A DNA stretch of 33,578 bases from a virus: the IMG/VR virus record IMGVR_UViG_3300029915_000095, positions 1-33,578 of that record; one strand, given 5' to 3'. The translations under genes and the position numbers were made by a program. Positions 6,291-14,213 of the stretch are shown in pieces. Each line of letters begins with the position of its first letter. Position 1 is the stretch's first letter. The notes beneath the pieces were generated by a model. The model saw only the letters and a list, made by a program, of their open reading frames with translations. It was not told the origin of the DNA and ran no database searches.

Positions 6291-7744
6291 TTATATTAGA
6301 TGAAGTGAATTGTAAATTTGAAGGATTAGATGCGAGTATCATACGAGAATTAGTAAAGAGAAATGAAATATTTGATCCTGCAAATAAGTATATTCCTAGC
6401 GTTCGAATGGGACGCTGGAGCGGAAATAAACAATACTTTTTTTTAAATGGCCACTCATTCGTAAATTTGTTGCCAGAAATTATCGATTATCTAATATCAC
6501 AGAATATTGAAATTGAATTGGAAGATACTAGAACCTATAATAGAGAGTTTTCTTTTGATCCCATCGACAAAAATTATCTAGCAAATGATGGAATTGTTTG
6601 GCCGGATGGTCATCAATTGGCTGGTCAGCCAGTAGTATTGAGGGACCATCAGGTTGATGCAGTCAATGCATTTCTTGACAATAAGCAAGGAATTGCGGTA
6701 CTTCCAACTTCAAGTGGAAAGACATTGGATGTTTGTGTTTTGTCAAAGAAAGTTGAAAAATATGGCAGAAGTATTGTTATTGTTCCAAATAAAGATTTGA
6801 TAACCCAAACTGAGGAGTATTATAGAACCTTTGGGTTAGATGTTGGTGTATACTATGGAGATAGAAAACAGTTCTTTACTAAGCATGTAATTTCAACATG
6901 GCAATCTCTTGAAAAACTCCGACAAAAACCAATCGATATTGGTCTTGATGAACCAATTACCTTTGAAAAATTTATGGATGGTATGGTTGCAGTAATTGTT
7001 GATGAATGTCATGGTATTGCTGCCGATAAATTGAGTTCTCTACTCACAAAAGAATTATCCAAAGTGCCTATAAGATGGGCGTTGAGTGGCACTCTTCCAA
7101 AGGATAAACATAATCTCATCAATCTTACAATTGCAATTGGAGACGAGTTTCATAAAATCTATACTACAGATTTGCAAGATAAAGGTATTCTCAGCAAATG
7201 TGATGTTAATGTTCTTCAATTGATTGATAGTAAAGAATTTTCAAGTTATGCGAATGAATATGATTTTCTTGTAACCAATAAACCAAGACTAGAATATATT
7301 TCTAAACTCATTCAAGAATCCGGGAAGACTGGAAATGTATTGGTATTAGTTGGTAGGAAAGAAACTGGAAGAGAACTTGAAAAATTGATTGCTGGTAGTA
7401 TATTCTTATCGGGTAGTAATAATTCCAAAGAAAGAAAATCTCATTATGATGAAGTGAAAACATCAGATTCAAAAATTATTATTGCCACCTTTGGTATTGC
7501 GGCAGTTGGATTGGATTTGCCTCGTCTCTCATCGTTGTATCTGATTGAGTGTGGGAAAAGTTATATAAAAGTGGTTCAAAGCATTGGAAGAATTTTGCGA
7601 ACAGCCTTTGATAAAAACTATGCTCTGGTGTGGGATATATGTTCATCTTGTAGATATTCAAAAACCCATCTTACTCAACGAAAAAAATGGTACAAAGAGC
7701 AAGGATTCCCATTCACCATAACAAAAATAAATTGGCAACAATAA
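6272..7744 (+). CDS. uvsW: UvsW-like SF2 DNA/RNA helicase
   Basis: 490 residues from ATG 6272, close to T4 UvsW (503). Residues 1-110 match the shape of the UvsW N-terminal domain (VRMGRWSGNKQYFFLNG at 44-60). Helicase motifs follow: Q-like LRDHQVDAV, motif I PTSSGKT (145-151), motif II DECH (244-247), motif III SGT (272-274) and motif VI QSIGRILRT (436-444). T4 UvsW unwinds R-loops and branched DNA and helps switch from origin- to recombination-dependent replication. The start overlaps the upstream gene by 19 bases; ATG 6260 is an alternative. Confidence 0.85.
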   Translation: MQKTKLIILDEVNCKFEGLDASIIRELVKRNEIFDPANKYIPSVRMGRWSGNKQYFFLNGHSFVNLLPEIIDYLISQNIEIELEDTRTYNREFSFDPIDKNYLANDGIVWPDGHQLAGQPVVLRDHQVDAVNAFLDNKQGIAVLPTSSGKTLDVCVLSKKVEKYGRSIVIVPNKDLITQTEEYYRTFGLDVGVYYGDRKQFFTKHVISTWQSLEKLRQKPIDIGLDEPITFEKFMDGMVAVIVDECHGIAADKLSSLLTKELSKVPIRWALSGTLPKDKHNLINLTIAIGDEFHKIYTTDLQDKGILSKCDVNVLQLIDSKEFSSYANEYDFLVTNKPRLEYISKLIQESGKTGNVLVLVGRKETGRELEKLIAGSIFLSGSNNSKERKSHYDEVKTSDSKIIIATFGIAAVGLDLPRLSSLYLIECGKSYIKVVQSIGRILRTAFDKNYALVWDICSSCRYSKTHLTQRKKWYKEQGFPFTITKINWQQ

Positions 7745-7750
7745 TTTCCA

Positions 7751-7779
7751 TTGAAATCTATTTAAAGATATAGTAATCT
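7751..7779 (+). promoter_or_regulatory. sigma70-like promoter for replication-type genes
   Basis: TTGAAA (7751-7756), 17-bp spacer, TAATCT (7774-7779), just after the helicase stop. It is followed by AGAGGG as ribosome site for the 7798 gene. Confidence 0.55.
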
Positions 7780-7797
7780 AACTATAGAGGGTATTAT

Positions 7798-8316
7798 ATG
7801 TACATTTTAGACGAAGAAAATAGAGCAATTGATTTGAATCTTATACCAGATGAGTGTGATATTCATTTTTGGGTTTATGATGCTGCGAAGGATATTAGAG
7901 ATTATCATGTTGCACCATTGATTATGTTGGAGAGTTTTTATTCTCCTATTGTAAAGTTGAAATTCACCGAAGATACCAATAGAAATCCACGGGAATATTC
8001 AATGAATATTCCTGCTGAATATCAGCTTTTGATTGGTGATCCTACATATGGAGAACTTGAATTAGTTCCAGTTACAAGTCTCTCAAAAAGGGGATTTATG
8101 ACTTTTGAAAATAATCCACTTAGTAGTTTTCGAGTGAAGTATCTACACGTTGATGTATCTGACATTTTGCCAAATGTAAAATGGTTTATGCCAAAGATTC
8201 AAATTGGTCAACTATTGTGTATTCCATTATCTACTGAGCCGAAGTCTCCATGTATTTACATCGCTCGTGATATGCCAAAATCTATGGAATGTATACCAGT
8301 CAAGGCCATGCTCTAA
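7798..8316 (+). CDS. Conserved phage protein of unknown function
   Basis: 172 residues with ribosome site AGAGGG before ATG 7798. Visible landmarks are PLIMLESFYSPIVKLKF, a central IPAEYQLLIGDP and ELELVPVTSL, and a C-terminal GQLLCIPLS; it looks beta-rich. The pattern feels familiar from T4-like phages, but I cannot name the family. Its position between the helicase and a clamp-loader-like gene suggests a link to replication or late transcription (inference only). Confidence 0.7.
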   Translation: MYILDEENRAIDLNLIPDECDIHFWVYDAAKDIRDYHVAPLIMLESFYSPIVKLKFTEDTNRNPREYSMNIPAEYQLLIGDPTYGELELVPVTSLSKRGFMTFENNPLSSFRVKYLHVDVSDILPNVKWFMPKIQIGQLLCIPLSTEPKSPCIYIARDMPKSMECIPVKAML

Positions 8317-8331
8317 GCAGCAGGAGAAAAT

Positions 8332-8811
8332 ATGGCAGTGAAAGATAAAGATGATCCATTGAATATTTTCAATGTGTTGAAGCAGATTGATAATAAGAAT
8401 TACGATTTTTATGATTCATTGGATGAAAATCAGAAAAAAACAATTGCGCCATACGTTATTATGAAATGGGATGCAAGTGTTTATGGATCATATGACCTTC
8501 AGGGATATCATGTGGTGGCAAATAATACCTATGTAAATGAAGATTTCTTTTCATTATACAATCATAAGAAACTGCAATATCTTTTATGTTGTGTTCCAAG
8601 TCCGGGTTTGGGAAATCAAAAACATTATTGGTTGGGTTCACAAAAAGGAAAAAGAAAATCACCATTGAAAAATTATCTACTGGAAAAATTTTCATTATGT
8701 AAAGAGTCTGATATTGATGTTATGTTAGCAACTACTAGTAGAGAGGAAATGGAAGTATGGTTGAAATCAAACGGTCTGGAAGAAAAACAAATAAAAGAGT
8801 TCCTGAAATAA
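8332..8811 (+). CDS. 62: Clamp loader small subunit-like protein (gp62-like)
   Basis: 159 residues with ribosome site CAGGAGAAAAT. The order FNVLKQIDNKNYDFYD, YVIMKWDASVYGS, FFSLYNHKKLQYLLCCVPSP and HYWLGSQKGKRKS parallels the small, divergent gp62 subunit of T4-related phages: two short N-terminal blocks, then a K-L-Q-Y block and a basic segment. gp62 acts with the gp44 ATPase to load the sliding clamp. gp44 and gp45 are not in this window, so context gives only partial support. Sequence conservation is low and the call is tentative. Confidence 0.55.
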   Translation: MAVKDKDDPLNIFNVLKQIDNKNYDFYDSLDENQKKTIAPYVIMKWDASVYGSYDLQGYHVVANNTYVNEDFFSLYNHKKLQYLLCCVPSPGLGNQKHYWLGSQKGKRKSPLKNYLLEKFSLCKESDIDVMLATTSREEMEVWLKSNGLEEKQIKEFLK

Positions 8812-9485
8812 TTCGAGGGGAGTTTCCTTGCCAATGGTGCAATAAAACTTTTTCAAAGGAAACAATTCTCATCAACCATTTTTGTGAACAGCGAAGAAGA
8901 CATAACCAGAAAGATACTCCATATGGTAGATATGGATTCAAAGCATATTCGGCAATCAAGAAAAGTATGCAAAGTAAAACTGTTCTTACAGAAGAAGAAT
9001 TTAGACAATGTGATTTTTATCTGGCGTGTATGCGATGGGCAAGATATGTGATCGATTCGAAATGTCTAAAACCTTTTGTATATTTGGACTGGTTATTAAA
9101 AAACAATATTCCCATTGATCAATGGACAAATGATACTATCTATAATCGTTGGACACAATTTTATACTCTTGATGAAGATCCTTGGATAGCATTTGAAAGA
9201 GGTATGGAAACTATTGTAAATTGGGGCGCTACACAGGGAAAAGATGTGTCTGAATATTTCAAACAAGTAAATGGAGTTGTTCTAACAGATGTTCAAAATG
9301 TAAAAATTTCTGGTTGGATGATATACTGTAGCAAGTCAGGAAAAAATTGGCTTAGCTCCTTGGAAAATGGCGATCTTGAACTTGTTTGGCCATGGTTGAA
9401 TGCCAGTAAATGGAACATCAAATTGGAAAAATATAAAGACGTGATGGAAGACATTTCTACAATTTGTGATGAGGCTGGATTATGA
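8757..9485 (+). CDS. Zinc-finger protein of unknown function
   Basis: 242 residues. The start at ATG 8757 overlaps the gp62-like gene by 55 bases, with GAGAGG and GGAAG upstream; no later in-frame ATG precedes the finger. Residues 22-50 hold FPCQWCNKTFSKE, then HFCEQRRRH, a C2H2-like finger (C..C, H and H/C). A helical body follows with KAYSAIKKSM and repeated Trp-rich helices. I recall similar finger-plus-body proteins in T4-like phages but no proven role. The stop overlaps the next gene (ATGA). Confidence 0.7.
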   Translation: MVEIKRSGRKTNKRVPEIIRGEFPCQWCNKTFSKETILINHFCEQRRRHNQKDTPYGRYGFKAYSAIKKSMQSKTVLTEEEFRQCDFYLACMRWARYVIDSKCLKPFVYLDWLLKNNIPIDQWTNDTIYNRWTQFYTLDEDPWIAFERGMETIVNWGATQGKDVSEYFKQVNGVVLTDVQNVKISGWMIYCSKSGKNWLSSLENGDLELVWPWLNASKWNIKLEKYKDVMEDISTICDEAGL

Positions 9486-10057
9486 CGTTCGATATTGATC
9501 TAGATTTTGGAAATCGAGATGAAATTCTCTCATACATTTCACACACCCCTGCTTCCCTTGAGAACGGTCGCAAACATAATTCCGGGGTATACTGTACCAT
9601 CGTCCCAACAAACCCCTTGACGGGGCAATGTAGCCTTTCCTATCATGATGCAGATGAGGCTGGATTCTTCAAATTGGACTTTCTAAATCAATCGGTGTAT
9701 TCAAAAGTAAAAAGTCCAGAACATATGGAAAAATTGATGAATATGCCTATCGACTGGAAACGCTTGAATACCGATAGAGAATTTGTGGAACAATTGCCAC
9801 ATATCGGAACATATTTTGACAAAATTGTTTCATTGCCAGAACCAATTACAAATATTGAAGAATTATCCTTCTTTCTGGCAGCATTAAGACCAGCAAAAAA
9901 ATATCTCATGGGGTTATCATGGGATAAAGTTAGACAGCACATTTGGAAAAAAGAAGAGAACGGGCAATATCAATACAAAAAATCCCATTCGATTTCTTAT
10001 AGTACACTTTGTACACTTGCAATGAGAATTATTTGTGATATGGAAAACACTAAATAA
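9482..10057 (+). CDS. PolIII-alpha finger-domain-like protein
   Basis: 191 residues beginning MTFDIDLDFGNRDEILSYI, like the DIDxDF motif of bacterial DNA polymerase III alpha. It continues FFKLDFLNQSVYSKV (compare LLKMDFLG in the polymerase), a middle block HIGTYFDKIVSL, ALRPAKKYLMG and a terminal KKSHSISYSTL resembling the KSHA-AY block. This is a freestanding piece equivalent to part of the finger region, without a polymerase active site. Related proteins occur in other T4-like phages by memory. Role unknown, perhaps blocking or mimicking the host replicase. Confidence 0.6.
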   Translation: MTFDIDLDFGNRDEILSYISHTPASLENGRKHNSGVYCTIVPTNPLTGQCSLSYHDADEAGFFKLDFLNQSVYSKVKSPEHMEKLMNMPIDWKRLNTDREFVEQLPHIGTYFDKIVSLPEPITNIEELSFFLAALRPAKKYLMGLSWDKVRQHIWKKEENGQYQYKKSHSISYSTLCTLAMRIICDMENTK

Positions 10058-10061
10058 TAAT

Positions 10062-10490
10062 ATGAAGATTTGTGAAGTTATTTCAAATATCGATGCAACT
10101 ACCTTGGGAAATGCAGTTAAGAAATTTTGTGCATCAAATGAATCTTACCAACTTTTAAGTAATATTGATCCAGAAATTTCAACATGGTCGTCTGGTGGAT
10201 GTTGGATTCTGGCTGATGCCATTCAAAAAGGCTTTGGTGGAACGTTAGTTGCTATTTACGACAATGGTATTGCTCAGCATGTTTTAATTGAGATGAATGG
10301 AACATTTATTGATTCCGATGGAGCAGCAACTAGCATTAAATTGCTCCATAGATGGAAGAGATGGGAAATGCGAAGAAATCCAAAAATCGGTCCATTTGAT
10401 CCAATTACAATTTCAGAAGATATTCCAAGACCAAAAGATCCAACCGACATTATCCATGGAATTTCACAATATCTAAAAGGTAAATCATGA
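10062..10490 (+). CDS. Papain-like fold candidate protein
   Basis: 142 residues from ATG 10062, five bases after the previous stop. Landmarks are SSGGCWILADAIQKGFGG near 44-61, IAQHVLIEMNG near 70-80 and TFIDSDGAAT near 81-90. A Cys at a helix start followed by His and Asp on strands is the order expected for a papain-like catalytic triad. The assignment rests on this order alone. It might instead be an inactive fold or a deamidase-like protein. Its stop overlaps the Nudix gene by four bases (ATGA), so the two are probably translated together. Confidence 0.55.
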   Translation: MKICEVISNIDATTLGNAVKKFCASNESYQLLSNIDPEISTWSSGGCWILADAIQKGFGGTLVAIYDNGIAQHVLIEMNGTFIDSDGAATSIKLLHRWKRWEMRRNPKIGPFDPITISEDIPRPKDPTDIIHGISQYLKGKS

Positions 10491-10900
10491 TAGCATCGGG
10501 CGCATTATTCTTTTCAATTCATACAAAACGATTTCTTTTTCTGCTTCGAAATAATACTCGAACCAAAAACACTTGGGGATTGTGTGGAGGAAAATTGATT
10601 GAAGGTGAGTCTGTCATTGAAGGTTTGAATCGAGAAATAGAAGAGGAAATTGGGTTCCTTCCAAAAACAGAAAAGATTATTCCTTTGGATAAATTTGTAA
10701 GCTTTGATGGAGGGTTTGAATATCATTCCTTCATCTTCGTTCTTGAAAATGAATTCATTCCCATTCTCAATGATGAACACGATGGATATTGTTGGGTTTC
10801 GTTGGAGAAACATCCAAAGCCATTACATCCGGGATTATGGAATTCAATTTCAACCAAAGAGATTCTTGAAAAAATCAAATACGTTGAAGGTGCCTACTAA
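10487..10900 (+). CDS. Nudix hydrolase
   Basis: 137 residues with a perfect Nudix box, G-x5-E-x7-REIEEEIGF, at 35-57, where the glutamates bind the metal for pyrophosphate hydrolysis. The upstream segment HTKRFLFLLRNNTRTKNTWGL is a typical first strand pair with W at 30. Substrate cannot be read; phage Nudix enzymes act on (deoxy)nucleotides, NADH, ADP-ribose or capped RNA. It is the last plus-strand gene of this block, and its stop codon abuts the stop of the opposing membrane protein gene with no spacer. Confidence 0.9.
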   Translation: MIASGALFFSIHTKRFLFLLRNNTRTKNTWGLCGGKLIEGESVIEGLNREIEEEIGFLPKTEKIIPLDKFVSFDGGFEYHSFIFVLENEFIPILNDEHDGYCWVSLEKHPKPLHPGLWNSISTKEILEKIKYVEGAY

Positions 10901-11212
10901 TTATTTCTTCTCAAAGAAACTCTTGAATAGACCAGCAATTTTTGAAGGACTATATACAACACAAACTAATAATGCCGAGAACATACCAAGAGTCATCAGA
11001 TTCATTGGAATGGCCTTGTTGATATAAATCAAATATCCTGCGAAAATTAATGTTGCAATTATAATACATAAAGTAGATACTCGTGAAGTGCTCCCACTTC
11101 CATTCTCAGAAGATACTACTGACCGCCAAAATGGTTTGGTCCAATTATCCATATGAGAATATGAAACCTTCTCAGACTTAACTACGGGTTGGGCATTATT
11201 ATCTTCCATCAT
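10901..11212 (-). CDS. Small two-helix membrane protein (holin-like size)
   Basis: 103 residues from ATG 11212 (ATG 11209 is equally possible). About 50 polar N-terminal residues precede two hydrophobic helices, STLCIIIATLIFAGYLIYI and LMTLGMFSALLVCVVY, and a short basic end FKSFFEKK. Size and topology would suit a holin or other small inner-membrane protein, but no family is recognised. A perfect TATAAATA box sits five bases before the first ATG, so the late transcript should start at the start codon. Confidence 0.65.
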   Translation of the reverse strand: MMEDNNAQPVVKSEKVSYSHMDNWTKPFWRSVVSSENGSGSTSRVSTLCIIIATLIFAGYLIYINKAIPMNLMTLGMFSALLVCVVYSPSKIAGLFKSFFEKK

Positions 11213-11217
11213 ACATA

Positions 11218-11225
11218 TATTTATA
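11218..11225 (-). promoter_or_regulatory. T4-type late promoter box
   Basis: TATAAATA on the minus strand, exact T4 late consensus, five bases before ATG 11212. It overlaps the left end of the 11223-11276 palindrome. Confidence 0.65.
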
Positions 11226-11276
11226 CAAAAACACAAAAACAAGAGATTTAAATCTCTTGTTTTTGTGTTTTTGTAT
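11223..11276. terminator. 54-bp perfect palindrome, probable bidirectional terminator
   Basis: A 27-bp arm (11223-11249) is exactly complementary to 11250-11276 with no intervening base. The core AAGAGATTTAAATCTCTT is flanked by A- and T-rich tracts, so both strands have a U-rich 3' side. It follows the stop of the minus-strand 11281 gene. Confidence 0.75.
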
Positions 11277-11280
11277 GAAA

Positions 11281-12156
11281 TTAAATTGTATCTAGATATG
11301 CAACGGGAATACTACCACCAGTCCAAGAAGTCATACCACGATGTATCCAGCGATAACGAGTACCATCAAAAGTATGAAGATAATGGGCATCATTGATAAT
11401 CTTCACATTTGACGTTGTTCCCAGAGTCTCTTCAACAATTACCGGAACTGGTAAGGCGGTAAATGATCCAGAAGAAGAAATAGTCAATTGCTGAACTGCA
11501 ATATTACCACCAACAACGGTGGGCGCAACAACAACAGGTTCAACTAACTCACCGGGATATGCCATAACAGGTGATACATATCCAACACCGGAACTAGTGA
11601 TAAATGAAGTATCCAAACCAAATACACCAGAAAGAAGTGCTCCAGTACCATTGCCATTTGTTGTAACAGATAGATTGGCAATATTCGAAGGAAGCGCTGT
11701 ATATTTCTGGGTTCCAAGAGCATTCACAAGCGTAGTAGTTAAAATTGCACCAGAACCATTTACAGTTGCAACCTGAAGATTGCCAGATACTGCGGCAGTT
11801 CCGCCTACAACAACCACATAATCATTGACTGCATAACCCTTGCCACCAATAGAAGGCGTTGCACTAACCAAACCAAGAGTTGCATTGGCCGTTGCTACAG
11901 TTGTTGGACCAGTTCCCTCTGGAAATGCCTTTACATAAACTTGGCCAGATGCAGTTGGTGTTCCGTTTGAAAGAGTACAAACACTTGTACCATTTACGGT
12001 TTTAGCTTTGACACGAGTTGGACTATTTTGACCCACCAATACTCCAGCAGTTGGTCCGGAATCTTTTGGACCCCATGCAACACACTGAATTTGATGAGAA
12101 ACTACTACATCGTTTGCGTTAAGGTTGAAAAATTTCGATGACAAAGGACGACCCAT
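11281..12156 (-). CDS. Putative virion structural protein
   Basis: 291 residues with ribosome site AAGGAG before ATG 12156. It begins MGRPLSSKFFNL, an opening common in phage virion proteins, and is rich in Gly, Thr, Ser and Val with short beta-type repeats (TVATANATLG, GNLQVATVNGSGA). It ends GTRYRWIHRG followed by a short tail, and lacks Cys-rich or enzymatic motifs. Composition fits a fibre, decoration or tail-associated protein. A late-type box lies at 12237 and the leader can form hairpins. Confidence 0.7.
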   Translation of the reverse strand: MGRPLSSKFFNLNANDVVVSHQIQCVAWGPKDSGPTAGVLVGQNSPTRVKAKTVNGTSVCTLSNGTPTASGQVYVKAFPEGTGPTTVATANATLGLVSATPSIGGKGYAVNDYVVVVGGTAAVSGNLQVATVNGSGAILTTTLVNALGTQKYTALPSNIANLSVTTNGNGTGALLSGVFGLDTSFITSSGVGYVSPVMAYPGELVEPVVVAPTVVGGNIAVQQLTISSSGSFTALPVPVIVEETLGTTSNVKIINDAHYLHTFDGTRYRWIHRGMTSWTGGSIPVAYLDTI

Positions 12157-12171
12157 TTTGTATTACTCCTT

Positions 12172-12207
12172 CGGTTCTAACCGACTACGAAAACGTTGAG
12201 CGTTTTC
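12172..12207 (-). promoter_or_regulatory. Leader hairpins of the virion gene
   Basis: In the minus-strand leader, GAAAACG and CGTTTTC (12189-12207) pair around a five-base loop. Closer to the start, TCGGT-TAGA-ACCGA forms a second small hairpin directly before the AAGGAG ribosome site. They could protect the RNA or tune translation (inference). Confidence 0.4.
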
Positions 12208-12236
12208 ATAAACCAAATAAATATATCTGGTAACAG

Positions 12237-12244
12237 TATTTAGT
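12237..12244 (-). promoter_or_regulatory. Late-type promoter box for the virion gene
   Basis: ACTAAATA on the minus strand, differing from TATAAATA at two positions, about 80 bases before ATG 12156. Confidence 0.4.
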
Positions 12245-12276
12245 CTACTTAGTATTTTCCGGCAATTTGTCTTCAT

Positions 12277-12284
12277 GCTAAATA
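12277..12284 (+). promoter_or_regulatory. Late-type promoter box for the 12290 gene
   Basis: GCTAAATA on the plus strand, five bases before ATG 12290, the same spacing as at 11218 and 26677. Confidence 0.45.
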
Positions 12285-12289
12285 CAAAC

Positions 12290-12487
12290 ATGAAGATACA
12301 TGAAATTTTAGAAAGTTCTGGCTACATTCCTAAAAACGAAAAAGAGGCAAAAGACCCTCGCTGGATAATGTCCCAAACTTGTGATGTTGGTCCAGAAGAA
12401 GGAAAGAAACAAGCCAAAAAATTGAACTTTGAACTCGATGACCGAGGTATGCCTCCAATCATGGGATCTAATGGTCTACTTAAATAG
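12290..12487 (+). CDS. Small hypothetical protein
   Basis: 65 residues. I chose ATG 12290 over 12275 because it gives MKIHEILESSGYIP and lies exactly five bases after a late-type box, whereas 12275 lies upstream of that box. The product is hydrophilic, with a PRWIMSQTCDVGPEEG segment and a C-terminal DDRGMPPIMGSNGL. It is followed at once by a palindrome. Predicted leaderless. Function unknown. Confidence 0.6.
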   Translation: MKIHEILESSGYIPKNEKEAKDPRWIMSQTCDVGPEEGKKQAKKLNFELDDRGMPPIMGSNGLLK

Positions 12488-12524
12488 TTGGTAAATCGAT
12501 TTACCAACCTCTCAGAGAGGTTTT
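12488..12524. terminator. Double hairpin terminator
   Basis: The 20-bp palindrome TTGGTAAATCGATTTACCAA (12488-12507) is followed by CCTCT-CAG-AGAGG and TTTT (12508-12524). It separates converging genes. The core GGTAAATCGATTTACC recurs at 30415-30456. Confidence 0.65.
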
Positions 12525-12540
12525 CAAACCGGGTTGATGG

Positions 12541-14103
12541 TTAGATACCATTAAAGAACTCCGAGAGCATTACCGGAACTTTTTTCAGTTCTGTGTATGG
12601 AATGGCCAAGAGTGGAATATTGTTATCTAAACAATATTTTCGTTTAATGGCATCATTCCGCTGAACAACTTCAAGATTGACATCACCGCCAAAAATTTCA
12701 ATTGAACAATAATGCTGTCTTCCTTGAAATTCGATCAATGCCACTAAATTTTTGTTCTTGTCAAATACTGCGAAGTCGAAAGGTAAAGTATTTATATGTT
12801 TGCATTCTGCGAATCGTTGTTGAGGTTCAAAAATAATTCCAGAATTTTTCAAATATTTTCTAATTGCATTTTCTCCTCTTGTTTCATTACATCCCTTGCA
12901 TCCGAAGCCTTGAACGTGAACAACAGGTTTTTGCCAAAATTCGCCATGCTTTGGACAAATAATACAAACTTTTTCGGCTCCAATAATATATTCTGTTTTA
13001 GCATATGAATATTTTCCATCATGCACTTTGCTGGCCTCTTCGACAAATTCATTTAACGTTTTTGTTTGAGTAATAGCTCTCCGCGCTATTCCACACTCAT
13101 TACATCCCCTTCCAGATAGATGACTATTCGGTTTTTGAAAAAATTCACCATGTTCTGGGCAAATAATACAAACATTCATTTTGCTGCCAATATATAAGGT
13201 TTTCGAATAATCATAGATATTGCCATGCTTCTCAATAGATTGCTGAATGAAGACACTGGTTGATTTTCTGCTACCTCGCAATTTTTTAATATAAGGGATC
13301 AATCTCCGTTCTTCGGCAGAACATTTTGAACAGGGATTACCTTGTAGATGATATTTTGGAGTATGAAAAAATTCACCATGTTCTGGACAAATAATACAAA
13401 CTGGAGCATTGCAATAAGTGTATATGGCTTTTGAATAGTCATACCTATCCCCGAATTTTTCCATTGCGGCGATGATGAACTTCTGTCCATTTTCTTCCAT
13501 CTGTTTTTTTCTATTGACAATTTTGCGACAAGCTGGACATGCAATTGAAAATTTCTTCAGTTTCTTAATGGTGGAATCAAAAGGACCATGCTCACCACAA
13601 TTCATAGTAAGAATTTCTTCTAAAATAATTTCTGGCGCAGCGCTTTTAGCTTTTTCCAAGGGTTTTAATCTGTTGCGTTCAAATGTTGCCTCTTTGCAAC
13701 ATTTCTTACATCCTTCGTGATTTTGGAGATGATTAAAAGGAGTTTGTATGAAAAGGGTGTGATGTTTCACACATTCAATTTCTATACGAACATGAGTACC
13801 AATATATGGATTTGAATATCTATATCTATTCGGCCCATATATAGCGATAGCTCTTTTTACAAATTCTTCGGTGGTTAAGGACCGTGGATTTGGTCGTAAT
13901 TTCTTGCAAGCTGGGCATCCCTTCTTCCTGTCAAGTGATAAATGTTTATCTGGCCTCACTTTGAAAGCTAAATTGCATTCATTGCATTTTAGCCAAACAA
14001 CTTTTGTTGTAACGACATACTCCGTTTGACCATAGTCAAATGTGTTTTCGCCATGTATGCGTTTTGATTTCACAATGAATTTATTGGTATTTTCACTAGT
14101 CAT
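12541..14103 (-). CDS. DUF723-type zinc repeat protein with C-terminal nuclease-like domain (second copy)
   Basis: 520 residues, related to the 4935 gene in architecture. It has five full repeats and one short repeat, each ending in a C..C pair. The clearest read FIQQSIEKHGNIYDYSKT, then CIICPEHGEFFQKP and HLSGRGCNECG. The C-terminal domain shows LPFDFAVFDKNKN, ALIEFQGRQHYCSI and IPLLAIPYTE. Compared with the first gene the early repeats are more degenerate. There is no ribosome site; a late-type box lies ten bases upstream. It probably arrived as a freestanding mobile nuclease, between two virion-type genes. Confidence 0.8.
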   Translation of the reverse strand: MTSENTNKFIVKSKRIHGENTFDYGQTEYVVTTKVVWLKCNECNLAFKVRPDKHLSLDRKKGCPACKKLRPNPRSLTTEEFVKRAIAIYGPNRYRYSNPYIGTHVRIEIECVKHHTLFIQTPFNHLQNHEGCKKCCKEATFERNRLKPLEKAKSAAPEIILEEILTMNCGEHGPFDSTIKKLKKFSIACPACRKIVNRKKQMEENGQKFIIAAMEKFGDRYDYSKAIYTYCNAPVCIICPEHGEFFHTPKYHLQGNPCSKCSAEERRLIPYIKKLRGSRKSTSVFIQQSIEKHGNIYDYSKTLYIGSKMNVCIICPEHGEFFQKPNSHLSGRGCNECGIARRAITQTKTLNEFVEEASKVHDGKYSYAKTEYIIGAEKVCIICPKHGEFWQKPVVHVQGFGCKGCNETRGENAIRKYLKNSGIIFEPQQRFAECKHINTLPFDFAVFDKNKNLVALIEFQGRQHYCSIEIFGGDVNLEVVQRNDAIKRKYCLDNNIPLLAIPYTELKKVPVMLSEFFNGI

Positions 14104-14113
14104 ATTTTGAAAG

Positions 14114-14121
14114 TATTTATC
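14114..14121 (-). promoter_or_regulatory. Late-type promoter box for the 12541-14103 gene
   Basis: GATAAATA on the minus strand, ten bases before ATG 14103. It forms a divergent pair with the box at 14155. Confidence 0.5.
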
Positions 14122-14154
14122 TTGAGTCTTATCTGGGGTATTTTACGCATCAAT

Positions 14155-14162
14155 GATAAATA
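14155..14162 (+). promoter_or_regulatory. Late-type promoter box for the 14214 gene
   Basis: GATAAATA followed by CTT, 51 bases before ATG 14214, leaving a normal leader with AAGGAGAATAAC as ribosome site. Confidence 0.55.
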
Positions 14163-14213
14163 CTTCTAGGAAAAGAAATTTTCCAATTCAAAAGTTGTAA
14201 AGGAGAATAACAA

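Noticed and set aside
7798-8316. RegA translational repressor, by position next to a gp62-like gene
   Set aside because: Length and motifs do not match RegA as I know it; left as unknown.
13299-13544. Alternative minus-strand frame inside the second repeat nuclease gene
   Set aside because: It overlaps well-conserved zinc repeats in the main frame, so it is a shadow.
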